This document shows positions 36,280 to 45,346 of a DNA stretch of 64,000 nucleotides, in pieces (the stretch's first letter is position 1; every line of letters starts with the position of its first letter). The position numbers and the translations under genes are program-made. Under the pieces are notes generated by a model, which did not search any database, was not told where the DNA came from, and worked only from the letters and a program-made list of their open reading frames with translations. The stretch is from an uncultured Flavobacteriaceae bacterium (GTDB lineage: Bacteria > Bacteroidota > Bacteroidia > Flavobacteriales > Flavobacteriaceae). The stretch lies in the NCBI GenBank assembly GCA_947504035.1, contig CANNGA010000021.1, positions 1 to 64,000 of the forward strand, in the 5' to 3' direction.

Positions 36280-39200
36280 TCACACTAACCTTTCTTCCAA
36301 CAGATCCTTCCAAAGTATAAACCCTTTTCTTCTGTCTGAATAATCATGAATTAGGCGACTAAAGTTTTTAGGTTTACTTTCAAGAAAACTTTGGCGACCA
36401 TTATTCCTAATCATATTTAAATCATGATCAATTGCTCTTAGTTTTTCTGAAAGCGCATTTTTATTTTTATCAATGTGCCAAATATATGTTGCCTCTTCTG
36501 TGTCCAATGTCTCAAGAATAATATGATACTGATCTTTCCCTGTTAATAGAAATACGAAAGAAAATGGACTCAAAACAAAACGTAATTTTAACACTGTACT
36601 ATCATGTTTTGTTGCTAAATACCGTAATTGTCGAAAATGTTTAACTTCCTCATTTTGCAAGACAGAATTTAGTAACTCTTCTTCTGATTTGTATAAAAAA
36701 GAACCATTTATTTCTTGTAGGCACTCTAAACCAAGTAAGTTTTTATCTGTTTCTATTGAATGTTTTTTATGGAGAATACTCTTTTCTGTAAAGCGAAATT
36801 TTACACCTTCAATGATTTCTCTATTAATCATTTCCAAATCTTTGGAATCAGCTATTTGAGAAATTACTTTTCCATTCAAGATTTCTGCAAAAATATTAGC
36901 TTCTACATTTTTTGACTTTAAAAATTTTGAGAAATAGGGTTTTAAGACATCAAACTCAGGTCGAATTTCATCATTTTCTATTTCGAATTCAAGTTCTATT
37001 GGAATTTTTGATGTTTTATATTTAAAAGCAATAGCTCCATATCGAAAGTCAAGTCTATCAATCGGTGTTTTTATTGTCTCTTTAACTGAGATAACATTTT
37101 TAGATATTTCTTCTATGTTCTCCGATTCTTCAAATAAAGATGCTTGCCTATCAAAGTGTCGATAATAAGTGTTTCTTTTTAGAAAAAGCTTGTTTAAATA
37201 ATCAATCTTTTGATCTCGATAATCATAGATCACAGGAGTTATTTCTGATCGTTGAACACGGCCTATATACTGAACAAGTTTCCCTTTGAAAGAGAATGGG
37301 TATACTAAAAACACACAAGAAGCATTTGGTAAATCAGTTCCTTCTCCAAAAAATTGACCTGTAGTTATTAGAGCTTGATAATTTCCTTCATTAAGAACCT
37401 TCCATTTCGCTTTTCTATTACTTTCAGAGTCTTCTCCACTTAATGTGATAGTTTCAAAGGATTGTTTTAGTAATTGATACAATGTATCAATATGCTCTTT
37501 TCGTTCGGTAATTATAACAACCTTTTTTCTTCTATTTAATTCGTTACGTACATCACTTATGATAAGTTTATTTCTAGTAGAATCATGAACAAGTACCTTT
37601 GATAACGTTTCAAATGTATCCGTTTTAGAATTGAAAGGGATGTCTAAGCTTGTTTCTCGTATGTTAATTCTTGCTCTTTTATAGTTTTCAATTTCTTCAG
37701 GTTTAATATCAGCTATAATTCTACCTAGATGAATAAATATTTGTTTTCCATCGCTTCCTTTTCGAAAAGGTGTTGCTGTTAACCCATATTGATAATAAGT
37801 TGATAGTCTTGAAATTGTTTTTCTAAATGTTTCTGCTGGTACATGGTGGCATTCATCAATAATGATTATTCCAAATCGTTTAGCAAGACCTTCTATTTCT
37901 TGTTTTTCAAGTTGTTTACCTAAACTCTGAATCATTGCTACTGTGATAGTCTTCCCAACTTTCGCTTTGCCTTGTCCAATCTTTCCAATTTCATTTTTTG
38001 GAATCCCAAAAAATGCTTGAATTCGTTCGATCCATTGTTCTAAGAGTTGTTTCCGATGGACAATAATTAAAGCTGGTTGTTGCTTTTCAGCAATGATTTT
38101 TAATCCTATTACTGTTTTACCTGAACCTGAAGGTGCTGTAATTACACCAAAATCTTTTTTGACGGTAGCTTCTATTGCTATATTTTGATGCGGTCTTAAT
38201 ATTATATTTGTAGAAAATTTAGTTAAAGGAAATTTCACTCTTTTATCTAGGAATTCAAAATCAATTTTTCCTTGTTTGCAATATTGAATTAACCTTCCTA
38301 CAAAACCTCTAGGAATAATAATTTCATTTTCTGTTTCTTCAATAAACCTAAAATATCGTTTTGTATCCCACGTAGATTTACTCGTTTTCTTTTTAATAAA
38401 GTACTCAGGGTTTGCAAAATTTAATTCCTCTTTAAGAAAATTGATCAGCTCAGGTGTTATTCCCGATCGATTGATTATCACAGAACTATTAAGGGTTATA
38501 TGCAGTTTATTCGAATTGAGCTTTTCTGTGACTGATGAAGCTAAATTATCTATCGCTAAAGATTCAAATATCTTATCAAGATGAGTGGTTGTTACTTTCT
38601 GAATAGAAGATAAGAAATCCCATTGATTTTCGTGTGGTTTTAAGTTGTTGTTTACAAAACAGCTGTTTCCTTGTTCTAATGTAGGTTTATAAAAAGGCAA
38701 TGCAATCAGGTTTCCTAAACCTTTTCCAGAGAGAAAGTTTTGATTCGGAAATAAGCGGTCAAAACTTGAACTTTTGTCAAATACGGAAAAGATATTACCT
38801 TCTTCAAGTATTGAAATAAAAATCTTTCTACTCTTTATTGCTGGATAAGCTTGATCAAAGAATATCCAAACATGAGCACCATTGCCAGACTTTGATCTTT
38901 CAAGATATGCCGAGACACCTTTATCTAAACAGATATCAATAAATGTTTGACTTTCTTGTTTCCAATTTTGTTTGTCGAAATCAGCAACAATGAACCAAGA
39001 AGTATTGTCTTCGAGTAAAGGGTATATGCCAATTAGTTGTTCTCCATTTAAGTGTTTAGTAATTTGTTGGTCTGTAAGCGTGAGGTAGTTTTTTTCATTG
39101 AAAGTCTTAAAAGTACCTCCGTTTATTTTATGAAGACGATACCTATATGGATCATAATGATAAGCAGGCATATACCCACTTTTACTGCCTTTTTGCCAAT

Positions 39201-39294
39201 GCATTGCAAAAACATCTTCTCTACAATTGAATAGGTTTCTAATCAGGTTGATTTCTCTGTTCATTAGTTCCTGATTTATTTTTAGCAATTTCAA
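36280..39294 (-). CDS. TOTE-type primase-helicase (AEP domain plus DEAD/DEAH helicase)
   Basis: A 1004-residue multidomain protein. Residues about 20-160 form an archaeo-eukaryotic primase-like domain with WFIVADFDKQ (catalytic Asp pair) and SGNGAHVWIFF. Residues about 370-720 are a superfamily 2 helicase: Walker A APSGSGKTVIGLK (about 386), DECHH (about 476), YGLTATPFRKG, and QYIGRVQR (motif VI, about 678). The last 280 residues are unassigned. This architecture matches the TOTE conflict-system proteins; defence against phage or other invaders is the family inference. The DUF1016 nuclease gene upstream overlaps its start by 56 bp, so the two are one unit. Confidence 0.85.
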   Translation of the reverse strand: MKLLKINQELMNREINLIRNLFNCREDVFAMHWQKGSKSGYMPAYHYDPYRYRLHKINGGTFKTFNEKNYLTLTDQQITKHLNGEQLIGIYPLLEDNTSWFIVADFDKQNWKQESQTFIDICLDKGVSAYLERSKSGNGAHVWIFFDQAYPAIKSRKIFISILEEGNIFSVFDKSSSFDRLFPNQNFLSGKGLGNLIALPFYKPTLEQGNSCFVNNNLKPHENQWDFLSSIQKVTTTHLDKIFESLAIDNLASSVTEKLNSNKLHITLNSSVIINRSGITPELINFLKEELNFANPEYFIKKKTSKSTWDTKRYFRFIEETENEIIIPRGFVGRLIQYCKQGKIDFEFLDKRVKFPLTKFSTNIILRPHQNIAIEATVKKDFGVITAPSGSGKTVIGLKIIAEKQQPALIIVHRKQLLEQWIERIQAFFGIPKNEIGKIGQGKAKVGKTITVAMIQSLGKQLEKQEIEGLAKRFGIIIIDECHHVPAETFRKTISRLSTYYQYGLTATPFRKGSDGKQIFIHLGRIIADIKPEEIENYKRARINIRETSLDIPFNSKTDTFETLSKVLVHDSTRNKLIISDVRNELNRRKKVVIITERKEHIDTLYQLLKQSFETITLSGEDSESNRKAKWKVLNEGNYQALITTGQFFGEGTDLPNASCVFLVYPFSFKGKLVQYIGRVQRSEITPVIYDYRDQKIDYLNKLFLKRNTYYRHFDRQASLFEESENIEEISKNVISVKETIKTPIDRLDFRYGAIAFKYKTSKIPIELEFEIENDEIRPEFDVLKPYFSKFLKSKNVEANIFAEILNGKVISQIADSKDLEMINREIIEGVKFRFTEKSILHKKHSIETDKNLLGLECLQEINGSFLYKSEEELLNSVLQNEEVKHFRQLRYLATKHDSTVLKLRFVLSPFSFVFLLTGKDQYHIILETLDTEEATYIWHIDKNKNALSEKLRAIDHDLNMIRNNGRQSFLESKPKNFSRLIHDYSDRRKGFILWKDLLEERLV

Positions 39295-40291
39295 TAGCTC
39301 TATGCAATTTACTTTGCAGTATTTCTTTAGAAGGCAGGAGTGTTAAATATTCTGCTACTCTTATATTGCTCTTGTCCAATTGTAATAACTCTACATGCTC
39401 TTCATTTTTTCCAGTACAAAGAATTAAACCTATTGGACTATTTTCACCATCTACGATTTCGTGTTTTTCAAGGTAGCGGAGGTATAATTCCATCTGCCCT
39501 TTATATGAAGCTTCAAATTCTCCGATTTTTAGATCAATTGCTACTAATGATTTTAATCTTCGATGATAAAATAGTAAATCGATATAGTAATCCCTACTGT
39601 CTATCGTTATTCGTTTTTGACGTGCCATAAAAGCAAAGTCACTTCCAAGTTCTGTTATAAACTTTTGGAGCTCTACAAGAATAGAACTTTCTAAATCTTT
39701 TTCCGAATAAGAGTCTGATAACCCTAAAAAATCGAGAAAATACGGGTCTCTAAAAACTAAATCAGGAGAAATATTCTGATTTTTATCTAGTTTAACTAAA
39801 TCCTTTTTAATTGTTTCTTCGGGTTTCTTACTAATGGCTGTACGTTCATAAAGCATCGATTTAATTCTCTCTCGAAAAGTCCGTACGCTCCATTTTTCAT
39901 GAATACATAGTTGCAAATAGAATTCACGTTTTAAAGGGTCTTCTATAGGTATAATTGCTAAAATATGTGTCCAACTCAATTGTCGTATCATTAATGCGAC
40001 AATCTTTTCATCTGGAAAACAAGTAGCAAATTGCATCATTCTACGTAGGTTTTTCTCAGAAAAGGATGTGCCATATTCAGTTGTCAATTGTCGTGACAGT
40101 AATACGACAATTTGTTTACCATAAGCACCTCTTTCATTTTGCAAAACCTCTTGATTGATTTTTCTTCCAATTTGCCAATACATTTGACTCATTGTAGCAT
40201 TAACTGAGAGCGCAATTTGTTGCTTGCTTTGCTCAATAAGTAATTGAATTTCCTTGGTAACTTCTTTTATATTACTTACTTCTTTATCCAT
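39239..40291 (-). CDS. DUF1016/YhcG-type PD-(D/E)XK nuclease
   Basis: A 350-residue protein. The N-terminal DUF1016_N domain (about 1-165) has QMYWQIGRKINQEV, YGKQIVVLLSRQL, FSEKNLRRMMQFA and LSWTHILAIIPIEDP. The C-terminal domain (about 185-340) is a PD-(D/E)XK nuclease: DYYIDLLFYHRRLKSLVAIDLKIGEF holds the catalytic Asp and D-x-K pair, followed by GQMELYLRYLEKHE. Family members occur in restriction-modification and mobile loci. It precedes and overlaps the TOTE primase-helicase gene. No promoter was found in the unusual 435-bp region upstream. Confidence 0.88.
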   Translation of the reverse strand: MDKEVSNIKEVTKEIQLLIEQSKQQIALSVNATMSQMYWQIGRKINQEVLQNERGAYGKQIVVLLSRQLTTEYGTSFSEKNLRRMMQFATCFPDEKIVALMIRQLSWTHILAIIPIEDPLKREFYLQLCIHEKWSVRTFRERIKSMLYERTAISKKPEETIKKDLVKLDKNQNISPDLVFRDPYFLDFLGLSDSYSEKDLESSILVELQKFITELGSDFAFMARQKRITIDSRDYYIDLLFYHRRLKSLVAIDLKIGEFEASYKGQMELYLRYLEKHEIVDGENSPIGLILCTGKNEEHVELLQLDKSNIRVAEYLTLLPSKEILQSKLHRAIEIAKNKSGTNEQRNQPD

Positions 40292-40565
40292 GATAAACCC
40301 TAATCGTTGAAAAGCAAATATACTTACTTCATTTAAAATGTTTTTAGTATTAATTCTAGTTTATGTAACTATTTATTAAACAGTGTTTAGGCGGTTTTTA
40401 AAACCTTTATATATAGTCTAAATTATTCCCGTGAAGATTTCAAACCAGAAAGGACTCGAACATTAAACAACTAAAAACAACAACTTAATTAAATTAAAGA
40501 AATAAAGTAGATAATATAGGTGTAGAATTAGACACTTATTAAACAACTGATAATAAAAATAATAA
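40292..40565. other. Upstream region of the TOTE/DUF1016 pair
   Basis: About 270 bp that is not shared with any other module. It must hold the promoter of the pair; I see no clear TAnnTTTG with a -33 element. At its right end it meets the perfect palindrome at 40566. Confidence 0.4.
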
Positions 40566-40596
40566 AAAGGAGATAAATCTAAGATTTATCTCCTTT
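40566..40596. terminator. Perfect 14-bp palindrome at the right edge of the TOTE segment
   Basis: AAAGGAGATAAATC, loop TAA, GATTTATCTCCTTT, directly followed by gtgacctc of the array module. It replaces the usual array terminator here, so it may be the terminator that the tRNA-like piece originally carried, or a terminus of the inserted segment. Either direction is possible. Confidence 0.6.
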
Positions 40597-40783
40597 GTGA
40601 CCTCAACTCCGAGGGACAGAGTTCGAACTTTTTGAAGCATGATATCTTCCTAATACTCTCAAAATCTCATGCTGTTTTAAGCTTATAAGTACGCTTTGAA
40701 AATCGTTTTTTATTTAAATGAATAAAGACAACACCGCATATAGCGTTAGCCTATCGGCAAGCTATATGCTTCTTAGTTGTAGC
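40597..40783 (-). repeat. Array module 3, truncated (H1 hairpin, spacer, tRNA-like piece)
   Basis: H1 hairpin 40780-40728, the normal spacer with GATATCATGCTTC, and the tRNA-like piece (GTTCGAAC...CTGTCCCTCGG...GAGGTCAC) at 40630-40597. The usual terminator and leader are missing, replaced by the palindrome and the TOTE segment. Together with module 2 it makes one module split by about 4.4 kb. Confidence 0.85.
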
Positions 40784-40786
40784 CAG

Positions 40787-41818
40787 TTATTTTATTTCGT
40801 TCATATTAGTTAAATAGATTTTATTCTTTTCAAGAAATCCAATATTTGAACCAAAACTTGAAATGTAATTCCTTTTATTCAGTTCAATTTTTTCTACGCC
40901 TTGAAACTTAATCTTTTTCGACTTTTTTAATTTATCCCCTTTGACTTCAAATAAGACAAAATTATTATAGTCATATACGTTGTCCATTAATACTTTGGTG
41001 TCTGAAATATTTAATGAACTTGAACCTTCAATTTTAGTTTCCCAAAACTCAATTTGTTTCGAGTTATTAAGTTTTACAAGAGAAAATTCAGTGTAATAAT
41101 AAAACCAAGTATTATTATCAGAATCAATGTTCATTGCGTAACAGTCTGCCATATGTTCAAGTCCATTAATTGGTTCAAATTCCCATATTTTTTCTCCTTT
41201 GTCATTCCAACAAATTAAACCAGAAGAACCTACTGGATTATTCCAACCATAATTTCCAAAAATTCCTTCGTCAAAATATGAAGTCCAAATATTACCTTTA
41301 ATATCAACTTTAACGTCTTGAATTCCGTCTCCAGCAATGAATTCCCTGGCTAATTCTCCATTCGAATTATAAATTCTTGCATTTCTATCAATTTCCGTTT
41401 CACTTTTATACCTACTTCGTCCGCAAACCAGAAGAATTTCTTTAGTTGGTAAGTAATTTACGTTGTGGAAATTGAAATATTCGTTTTTAATAACAGTTCT
41501 TGATATTTCATTACCTTTTAAATCGTGTCGAATGAAACTGTAATCTTTAGGTTTTTCAGATTTGATAATCGCAAACATTCCATTTTCTGTTCGATATTCA
41601 GGTGCTGAATGAATAATTAAAGTATTTATTCCGTTATTATCAACTGAAACAGATATAATCTCATCATCTTTTTCCAGTTTGTCTGAAAAGTCAATTATCG
41701 GCTTGATTGTTAGCGTTTTTGTTCCAAATATCATTTCGTTATTTTCAGTTTTCTTATTCTCATTATTCCGACAAGAGGCTAAAGCGATTAAAAAAAACAA
41801 TAAAATATTTAATCTCAT
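40787..41818 (-). CDS. Lipoprotein of unknown function, propeller-like (payload)
   Basis: A 343-residue lipoprotein (MRLNILLFFLIALASCRNN). I chose this ATG because the longer frame would run through the payload end repeat at 41841. The body has repeated short beta segments with a Trp/Gly/Asp pattern (GNIWTSYFDEGIFGNYGWNN, LICWNDKGEKIWEFEPINGL, NNTWFYYYTEF), suggesting a beta-propeller of sensor or carbohydrate-binding type. No enzyme motif. Its payload ends, gctacaac (41841-41848) and gttgtagc (40776-40783), are inverted repeats that extend to 12 of 14 bases. Leader B precedes it. Confidence 0.75.
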   Translation of the reverse strand: MRLNILLFFLIALASCRNNENKKTENNEMIFGTKTLTIKPIIDFSDKLEKDDEIISVSVDNNGINTLIIHSAPEYRTENGMFAIIKSEKPKDYSFIRHDLKGNEISRTVIKNEYFNFHNVNYLPTKEILLVCGRSRYKSETEIDRNARIYNSNGELAREFIAGDGIQDVKVDIKGNIWTSYFDEGIFGNYGWNNPVGSSGLICWNDKGEKIWEFEPINGLEHMADCYAMNIDSDNNTWFYYYTEFSLVKLNNSKQIEFWETKIEGSSSLNISDTKVLMDNVYDYNNFVLFEVKGDKLKKSKKIKFQGVEKIELNKRNYISSFGSNIGFLEKNKIYLTNMNEIK

Positions 41819-41840
41819 TGTTCGGTTTTTTAGGTAATTA

Positions 41841-42396
41841 GCTACAACGGCAGTCTGTCTCAAAACCCGCCATATTTATTTTAAATATAGTAGATTTTAA
41901 TTGATTCTTTAGTGATTAACCAAAATTTCGTTTGTAGTTTCAAATTTAGTTAAACAGCTTATTTGAAGTGTTATGAACTTATATAGCACTTTTAGATATC
42001 TAATAAAGGTTGTTTTTCGAGCTATTATGTCCTAATAGAATTTGTATCTGTCTCAAATTGGTGCTATTTTCCTGTAAAATACTAAGAGGTGGCTAAAACA
42101 GTTCAAACCACTACCTCACTCACAACATGACCTTTACACAAAAATCACAAATCAAGGTAAAACAAAAAAACCACCTCAAACATCTCGTTTAAAGCGATTT
42201 AACTAAAATTATAACCTCAATTCCGAGGGACAGAGTTCGAACTTTTTGAAGCATGATATCTTCCTAATACTCTCAAAATCTCATGCTGTTTTGAGCTTAT
42301 AAGTACGCTTTGAAAATCGTTTTTTATTTAAGTGGATAAAGACAACAGCACATATAGCGTTGGCCTATCGGCACGCCATATGCTTCTTAGTTGTAC
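41841..42396 (-). repeat. Array module 4 (H1, tRNA-like piece, terminator, leader B)
   Basis: H1 hairpin 42394-42342; spacer; tRNA-like piece at about 42244-42212; terminator-like repeat about 42203-42171 with a damaged left arm; leader B to 41849. Leader B is nearly identical to the one directly behind tRNA-Arg (47313-47625) and contains TAAATTTG as a possible -7 element. Confidence 0.88.
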
Positions 42397-42403
42397 AACG
42401 TCT

Positions 42404-42973
42404 TTAGTCCAAATAATCTTCAATTTCCTTCATCTCCATTACGATTTCATCAGAGTCAGCTAAGCATTGGAGCATTTCAGTTGGAACAGCCCTATCTTCA
42501 ATCGGCAACTTCCTGTACCATTCAAGGACTTCTTGGAATTGCTTTCTCCCTAGGGTTTGATTACCAAGCTTATAATTACAAAATCCAATTTGTTCGATCA
42601 ACTTGACATATCTCCAAACCTGAAATTCTTTTAAGTCTTTTTTATTCACTAATTCATAATATTTCAGAGCATTTTGAAATTCTCCCTTATCGTGGAAGCA
42701 ATGAGCTACATAAAGACAAGCTAGAAAATTTGTTGAATCAAGTTTATATGCTTCCAAAAATTTCTCTAGTGCTAGTTTTTTATTATGTTCCCTATTATCA
42801 TCTGACATGTAATATGTTAGTCCCCAAATATGGAAATCTTCGGAGTCAAGTTCTTCGACTTCTTTTAGAATATTAAAAATTTCAAACCTTAAGAACTTTT
42901 TTCTTCCTTGGTTTTCCTCAAAGCCAAACTCATCATATTTCTTGATCAATACGTATTTATATTCTACGTTCAT
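42404..42973 (-). CDS. TPR-like protein of unknown function (payload)
   Basis: A 189-residue soluble protein with tetratricopeptide-like helices: KLALEKFLEAYKLDSTNFLACLYVAHCFHDKGEFQNALKYYELV (about 80-125) fits two TPR units, and another pair is likely after residue 135. No signal peptide, no catalytic motif. Typical of stand-alone accessory or immunity proteins, but the function is unknown. Its payload ends are gtacaac (42982-42988) and gttgtac (42390-42396), matching over 8 bp when extended. Preceded by leader A with only 8 bp between the boundary repeat and ATG. Confidence 0.75.
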   Translation of the reverse strand: MNVEYKYVLIKKYDEFGFEENQGRKKFLRFEIFNILKEVEELDSEDFHIWGLTYYMSDDNREHNKKLALEKFLEAYKLDSTNFLACLYVAHCFHDKGEFQNALKYYELVNKKDLKEFQVWRYVKLIEQIGFCNYKLGNQTLGRKQFQEVLEWYRKLPIEDRAVPTEMLQCLADSDEIVMEMKEIEDYLD

Positions 42974-42981
42974 TCGATGGT

Positions 42982-43448
42982 GTACAACAATTGAATAACA
43001 TGCATTAGCGCATGTTATTTACACTATAAAGCTAATGCATTTTTTATAATCTTCAAATGATTTACAGTTACATACATGTAATTTTATGTGTTTTACTAGA
43101 GCTATGACCTAAAAACTCTCGTATATAGAATAACAATTATTTATAGTATGGTAAAAGCCCCCCTACTCCATTCAAAACATGTCAATTACAACAAAAACTA
43201 CAAATCAAGGTAAAACAAAAAAATCGCTTCAAACATCTCGTTTAAAGCGATTTAATTAAAATTGTGACCTCAAAGGGACAGAGTTCGAACTTTTTGAAGC
43301 ATGATATTTTATAAATACTCTCAAAATCTCATGCTATTTTAAGCTTATAAGTACGCTTTGATAATCGCTTTTTACTTAAGCCAGATAAAGACAACATGAC
43401 ATATAGAGCTGACCTATCGGCACGCCATATGTTTAGCTATTGCCCACA
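42982..43448 (-). repeat. Array module 5 (H1, tRNA-like piece, terminator, leader A)
   Basis: H1-type hairpin at about 43440-43391, the most diverged copy (agagctgacctatcgg). The tRNA-like piece (without the CGGAGTT segment) is at about 43290-43264, the intact terminator 43256-43224, and leader A with the AATAACATGC inverted repeat at 42993-43020. Confidence 0.88.
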
Positions 43449-43453
43449 GTATT

Positions 43454-44119
43454 TTATTCTGTCAGAAATTTTGTGGTATAATTAATTACAAAATCGGAAA
43501 TAAATGATTTTATAAATTTATCATCGTTATATTCATCGTTTTCTTTTAATTCAGTATATATTTTTTTGTATTCTTCTGTTTTTTTAAAGACTTCAAATTG
43601 ACGTTTTTTAAACTTTACAAATTCTTTATTATTATATTTTCTAGCCTCATTAAAAATTCCGTTTTCAATTTCAAGAAGCCAGTATTTGCTATAAGTTGAT
43701 GCGTAACCTTGATGAACATACTCAACTATTTTACCGTGTGGCAAAATCAGAATTCCACTGAACCAATCTATTTTTACTTTTTTTTGTTTTGGAAAATACA
43801 ATCTATAGATTGAACTCCATTTTTGTTTATAACTTCCATCTTCATCAGTATAACTAACAGATATTTTCATATCAGTCAGATATAATTCATTTTCGATTAT
43901 CTCAAAATATCCAACATATCCACGCCACAGAGCTGTCGAAACCATACTAGGTCTGTTTTCAGGATTTTTGTCAAAATATGGTTCTAATGGATTTGAATTT
44001 AAATTGAACTCTTTTCCATTATAAATAATTTTGTCAGGATATTGAGCAGTGATTATACTTTCAGCTTTTGAAACTCCAATTATCAGTAGGATTAGTATTA
44101 TAGTGAGTGTTTTTTTCAT
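43454..44119 (-). CDS. Secreted protein of unknown function (payload)
   Basis: A 221-residue protein with a cleavable signal peptide (MKKTLTIILILLIIGVSKAES). I chose the ATG directly inside the boundary repeat; the longer frame reads through leader C. The mature part has a beta-rich first half (YFEIIENELYLTDMKISV, WSSIYRLYFPKQKKVKIDWFSGILILPHGKIVEYVHQGY) and a Lys/Glu-rich helical C-terminus. No recognised domain. Payload ends: tgtgggcaac (44122-44131) and attgcccaca (43439-43448), 9 of 10 complementary. Confidence 0.75.
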   Translation of the reverse strand: MKKTLTIILILLIIGVSKAESIITAQYPDKIIYNGKEFNLNSNPLEPYFDKNPENRPSMVSTALWRGYVGYFEIIENELYLTDMKISVSYTDEDGSYKQKWSSIYRLYFPKQKKVKIDWFSGILILPHGKIVEYVHQGYASTYSKYWLLEIENGIFNEARKYNNKEFVKFKKRQFEVFKKTEEYKKIYTELKENDEYNDDKFIKSFISDFVINYTTKFLTE

Positions 44120-44121
44120 AT

Positions 44122-44622
44122 TGTGGGCAACATAGATATATGTGCAATCGCACATATATCTCATGTATGTGTTTCACAAATCTAAAGGATTTTTTACAGA
44201 TTCAAAACTACTAATAGCTACATGTGTGTGTATTTCTGTAGTTTTCGAGCTATTGTGTCCTAATAGAATTTATATCTGTCTCAAATTGGTGCTATTTTCC
44301 TGTAAAATACTAAGAGGTGGCTAAAACAGTTCAAACCACTACCTCACTCACAACATGACCTTTACACAAAAACTACAAATCAAGGTAAAGCAAAAAAAAC
44401 GCTTCAAACATCTCGTTTAAAGCGATTTAATTAAAATTGTGACCTCAAAGGGACAGCGTTCGAACTTTTTGAAGTATGATATCTTCCTAATACTCTCAAA
44501 ATCTCATGCTGTTTTAAGCTTATAGATACGCTTTAATAAGTGTTTTTTATTTAAGTGAATAAAGACAACACCGCATATAGCGTTGGCCTATCGGCACGCC
44601 ATATGCTTCTTAGTTAGCAAAT
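44122..44622 (-). repeat. Array module 6 (H1, tRNA-like piece, terminator, leader C)
   Basis: H1 hairpin 44615-44565; spacer; tRNA-like piece at about 44466-44440; terminator about 44430-44398; leader C down to 44132. Leader C ends in the inverted repeat AGATATATGT/ACATATATCT and contains a promoter at 44205-44177. Confidence 0.88.
44177..44205 (-). promoter_or_regulatory. Promoter inside leader C (module 6)
   Basis: On the minus strand TAGATTTG at 44184-44177 with TTG 18 nt upstream. It would drive the secreted-protein payload, so the module brings its own promoter. Confidence 0.6.
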
Positions 44623-45036
44623 GTTTGATTTCCAAAACTGCCACCATTTTTTTTCTCCATTTGAAGAGTTATTATCTGATGGATTTGAAAAAGGGTCTTT
44701 GAGATAATTTTCATCATATCTTTCTCCTTCTTCTCCCTCAACCACAGCATTTAAATCGTTAGCAATTGAAACCATTTTTTCAATAATCCAATTATCAGGA
44801 TTTTTCACAGTTATTTCTCCGTATTCTTCATAAAAAGTAAAAGGAACTTCACCTTTATTCGATTTCCATAATCCAGCATTTGGCGTTGAAACGATTAAAG
44901 TTTCATTTTCATTAAGTTCAGCAGAGAACTCTTCAATTGGTTCAAATTGTGAATCCGATTTAATGTATTCAGACCATTCTTCTTTACTTATTTTTTGACT
45001 TTCCTCTTCACGTTTTATATTAAGTTCGTATCCCAT
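44614..45036 (-). CDS. Acidic protein with C-terminal KKWWQFWK motif (payload)
   Basis: A 140-residue acidic protein without signal peptide. It ends in a short aromatic/basic motif (GEKKWWQFWKSNIC) also found at the end of the protein at 46922. No catalytic motif; SIANDLNAVVEGEEGERY may be a helix found in small immunity-like proteins. It is the second gene of a two-gene payload, 18 bp after the lipoprotein gene. The last codon and the TAA stop lie inside the boundary repeat gttagcaaat (44613-44622), so the cassette end defines the end of the protein. Confidence 0.75.
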   Translation of the reverse strand: MGYELNIKREEESQKISKEEWSEYIKSDSQFEPIEEFSAELNENETLIVSTPNAGLWKSNKGEVPFTFYEEYGEITVKNPDNWIIEKMVSIANDLNAVVEGEEGERYDENYLKDPFSNPSDNNSSNGEKKWWQFWKSNIC

Positions 45037-45054
45037 TTTGATTGAATGTCAGTT

Positions 45055-45333
45055 TTAATCTTTTTGATATTTGTAAACTCTGTAACCATCTTTTTGCTCA
45101 AATCCGTTTGGCATATATCCTTTTTTTAAAATTCCGTCAACTATGATTGCCATATTCATTCCCATAGCGTCATTTAATTCATCAGAAATCATTAGAGTTT
45201 CTTCTTTTTTAACAAATGATTCAGTTATATAATTTCGAGCGTCTTCAAGTTTTGTAAAAGCTTCTATTTCTTTCTTGTTTTCTTTACAACTAATTAAAAT
45301 CATTGTTATCAGTAAAGTGTAAAAATATTTCAT
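45055..45333 (-). CDS. Small lipoprotein (payload)
   Basis: A 92-residue lipoprotein (YTLLITMILISCKENK) with a short mature domain containing LEDARNYITESFVKKEETLMISDEL and GILKKGYMPNGFEQKDGYRVYKYQ. No family recognised. First gene of a two-gene payload with the acidic protein. The payload begins with atttgctaac (45347-45356), the perfect 10-bp reverse complement of gttagcaaat at its other end; the match continues to 12 of 13. Leader A precedes. Confidence 0.75.
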   Translation of the reverse strand: MKYFYTLLITMILISCKENKKEIEAFTKLEDARNYITESFVKKEETLMISDELNDAMGMNMAIIVDGILKKGYMPNGFEQKDGYRVYKYQKD

Positions 45334-45346
45334 AGTTGGTTTTAAT

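Noticed and set aside
36280-40291. Type I restriction-modification locus.
   Set aside because: There is a helicase and a nuclease but no methyltransferase or specificity subunit. The primase domain points to the TOTE type.
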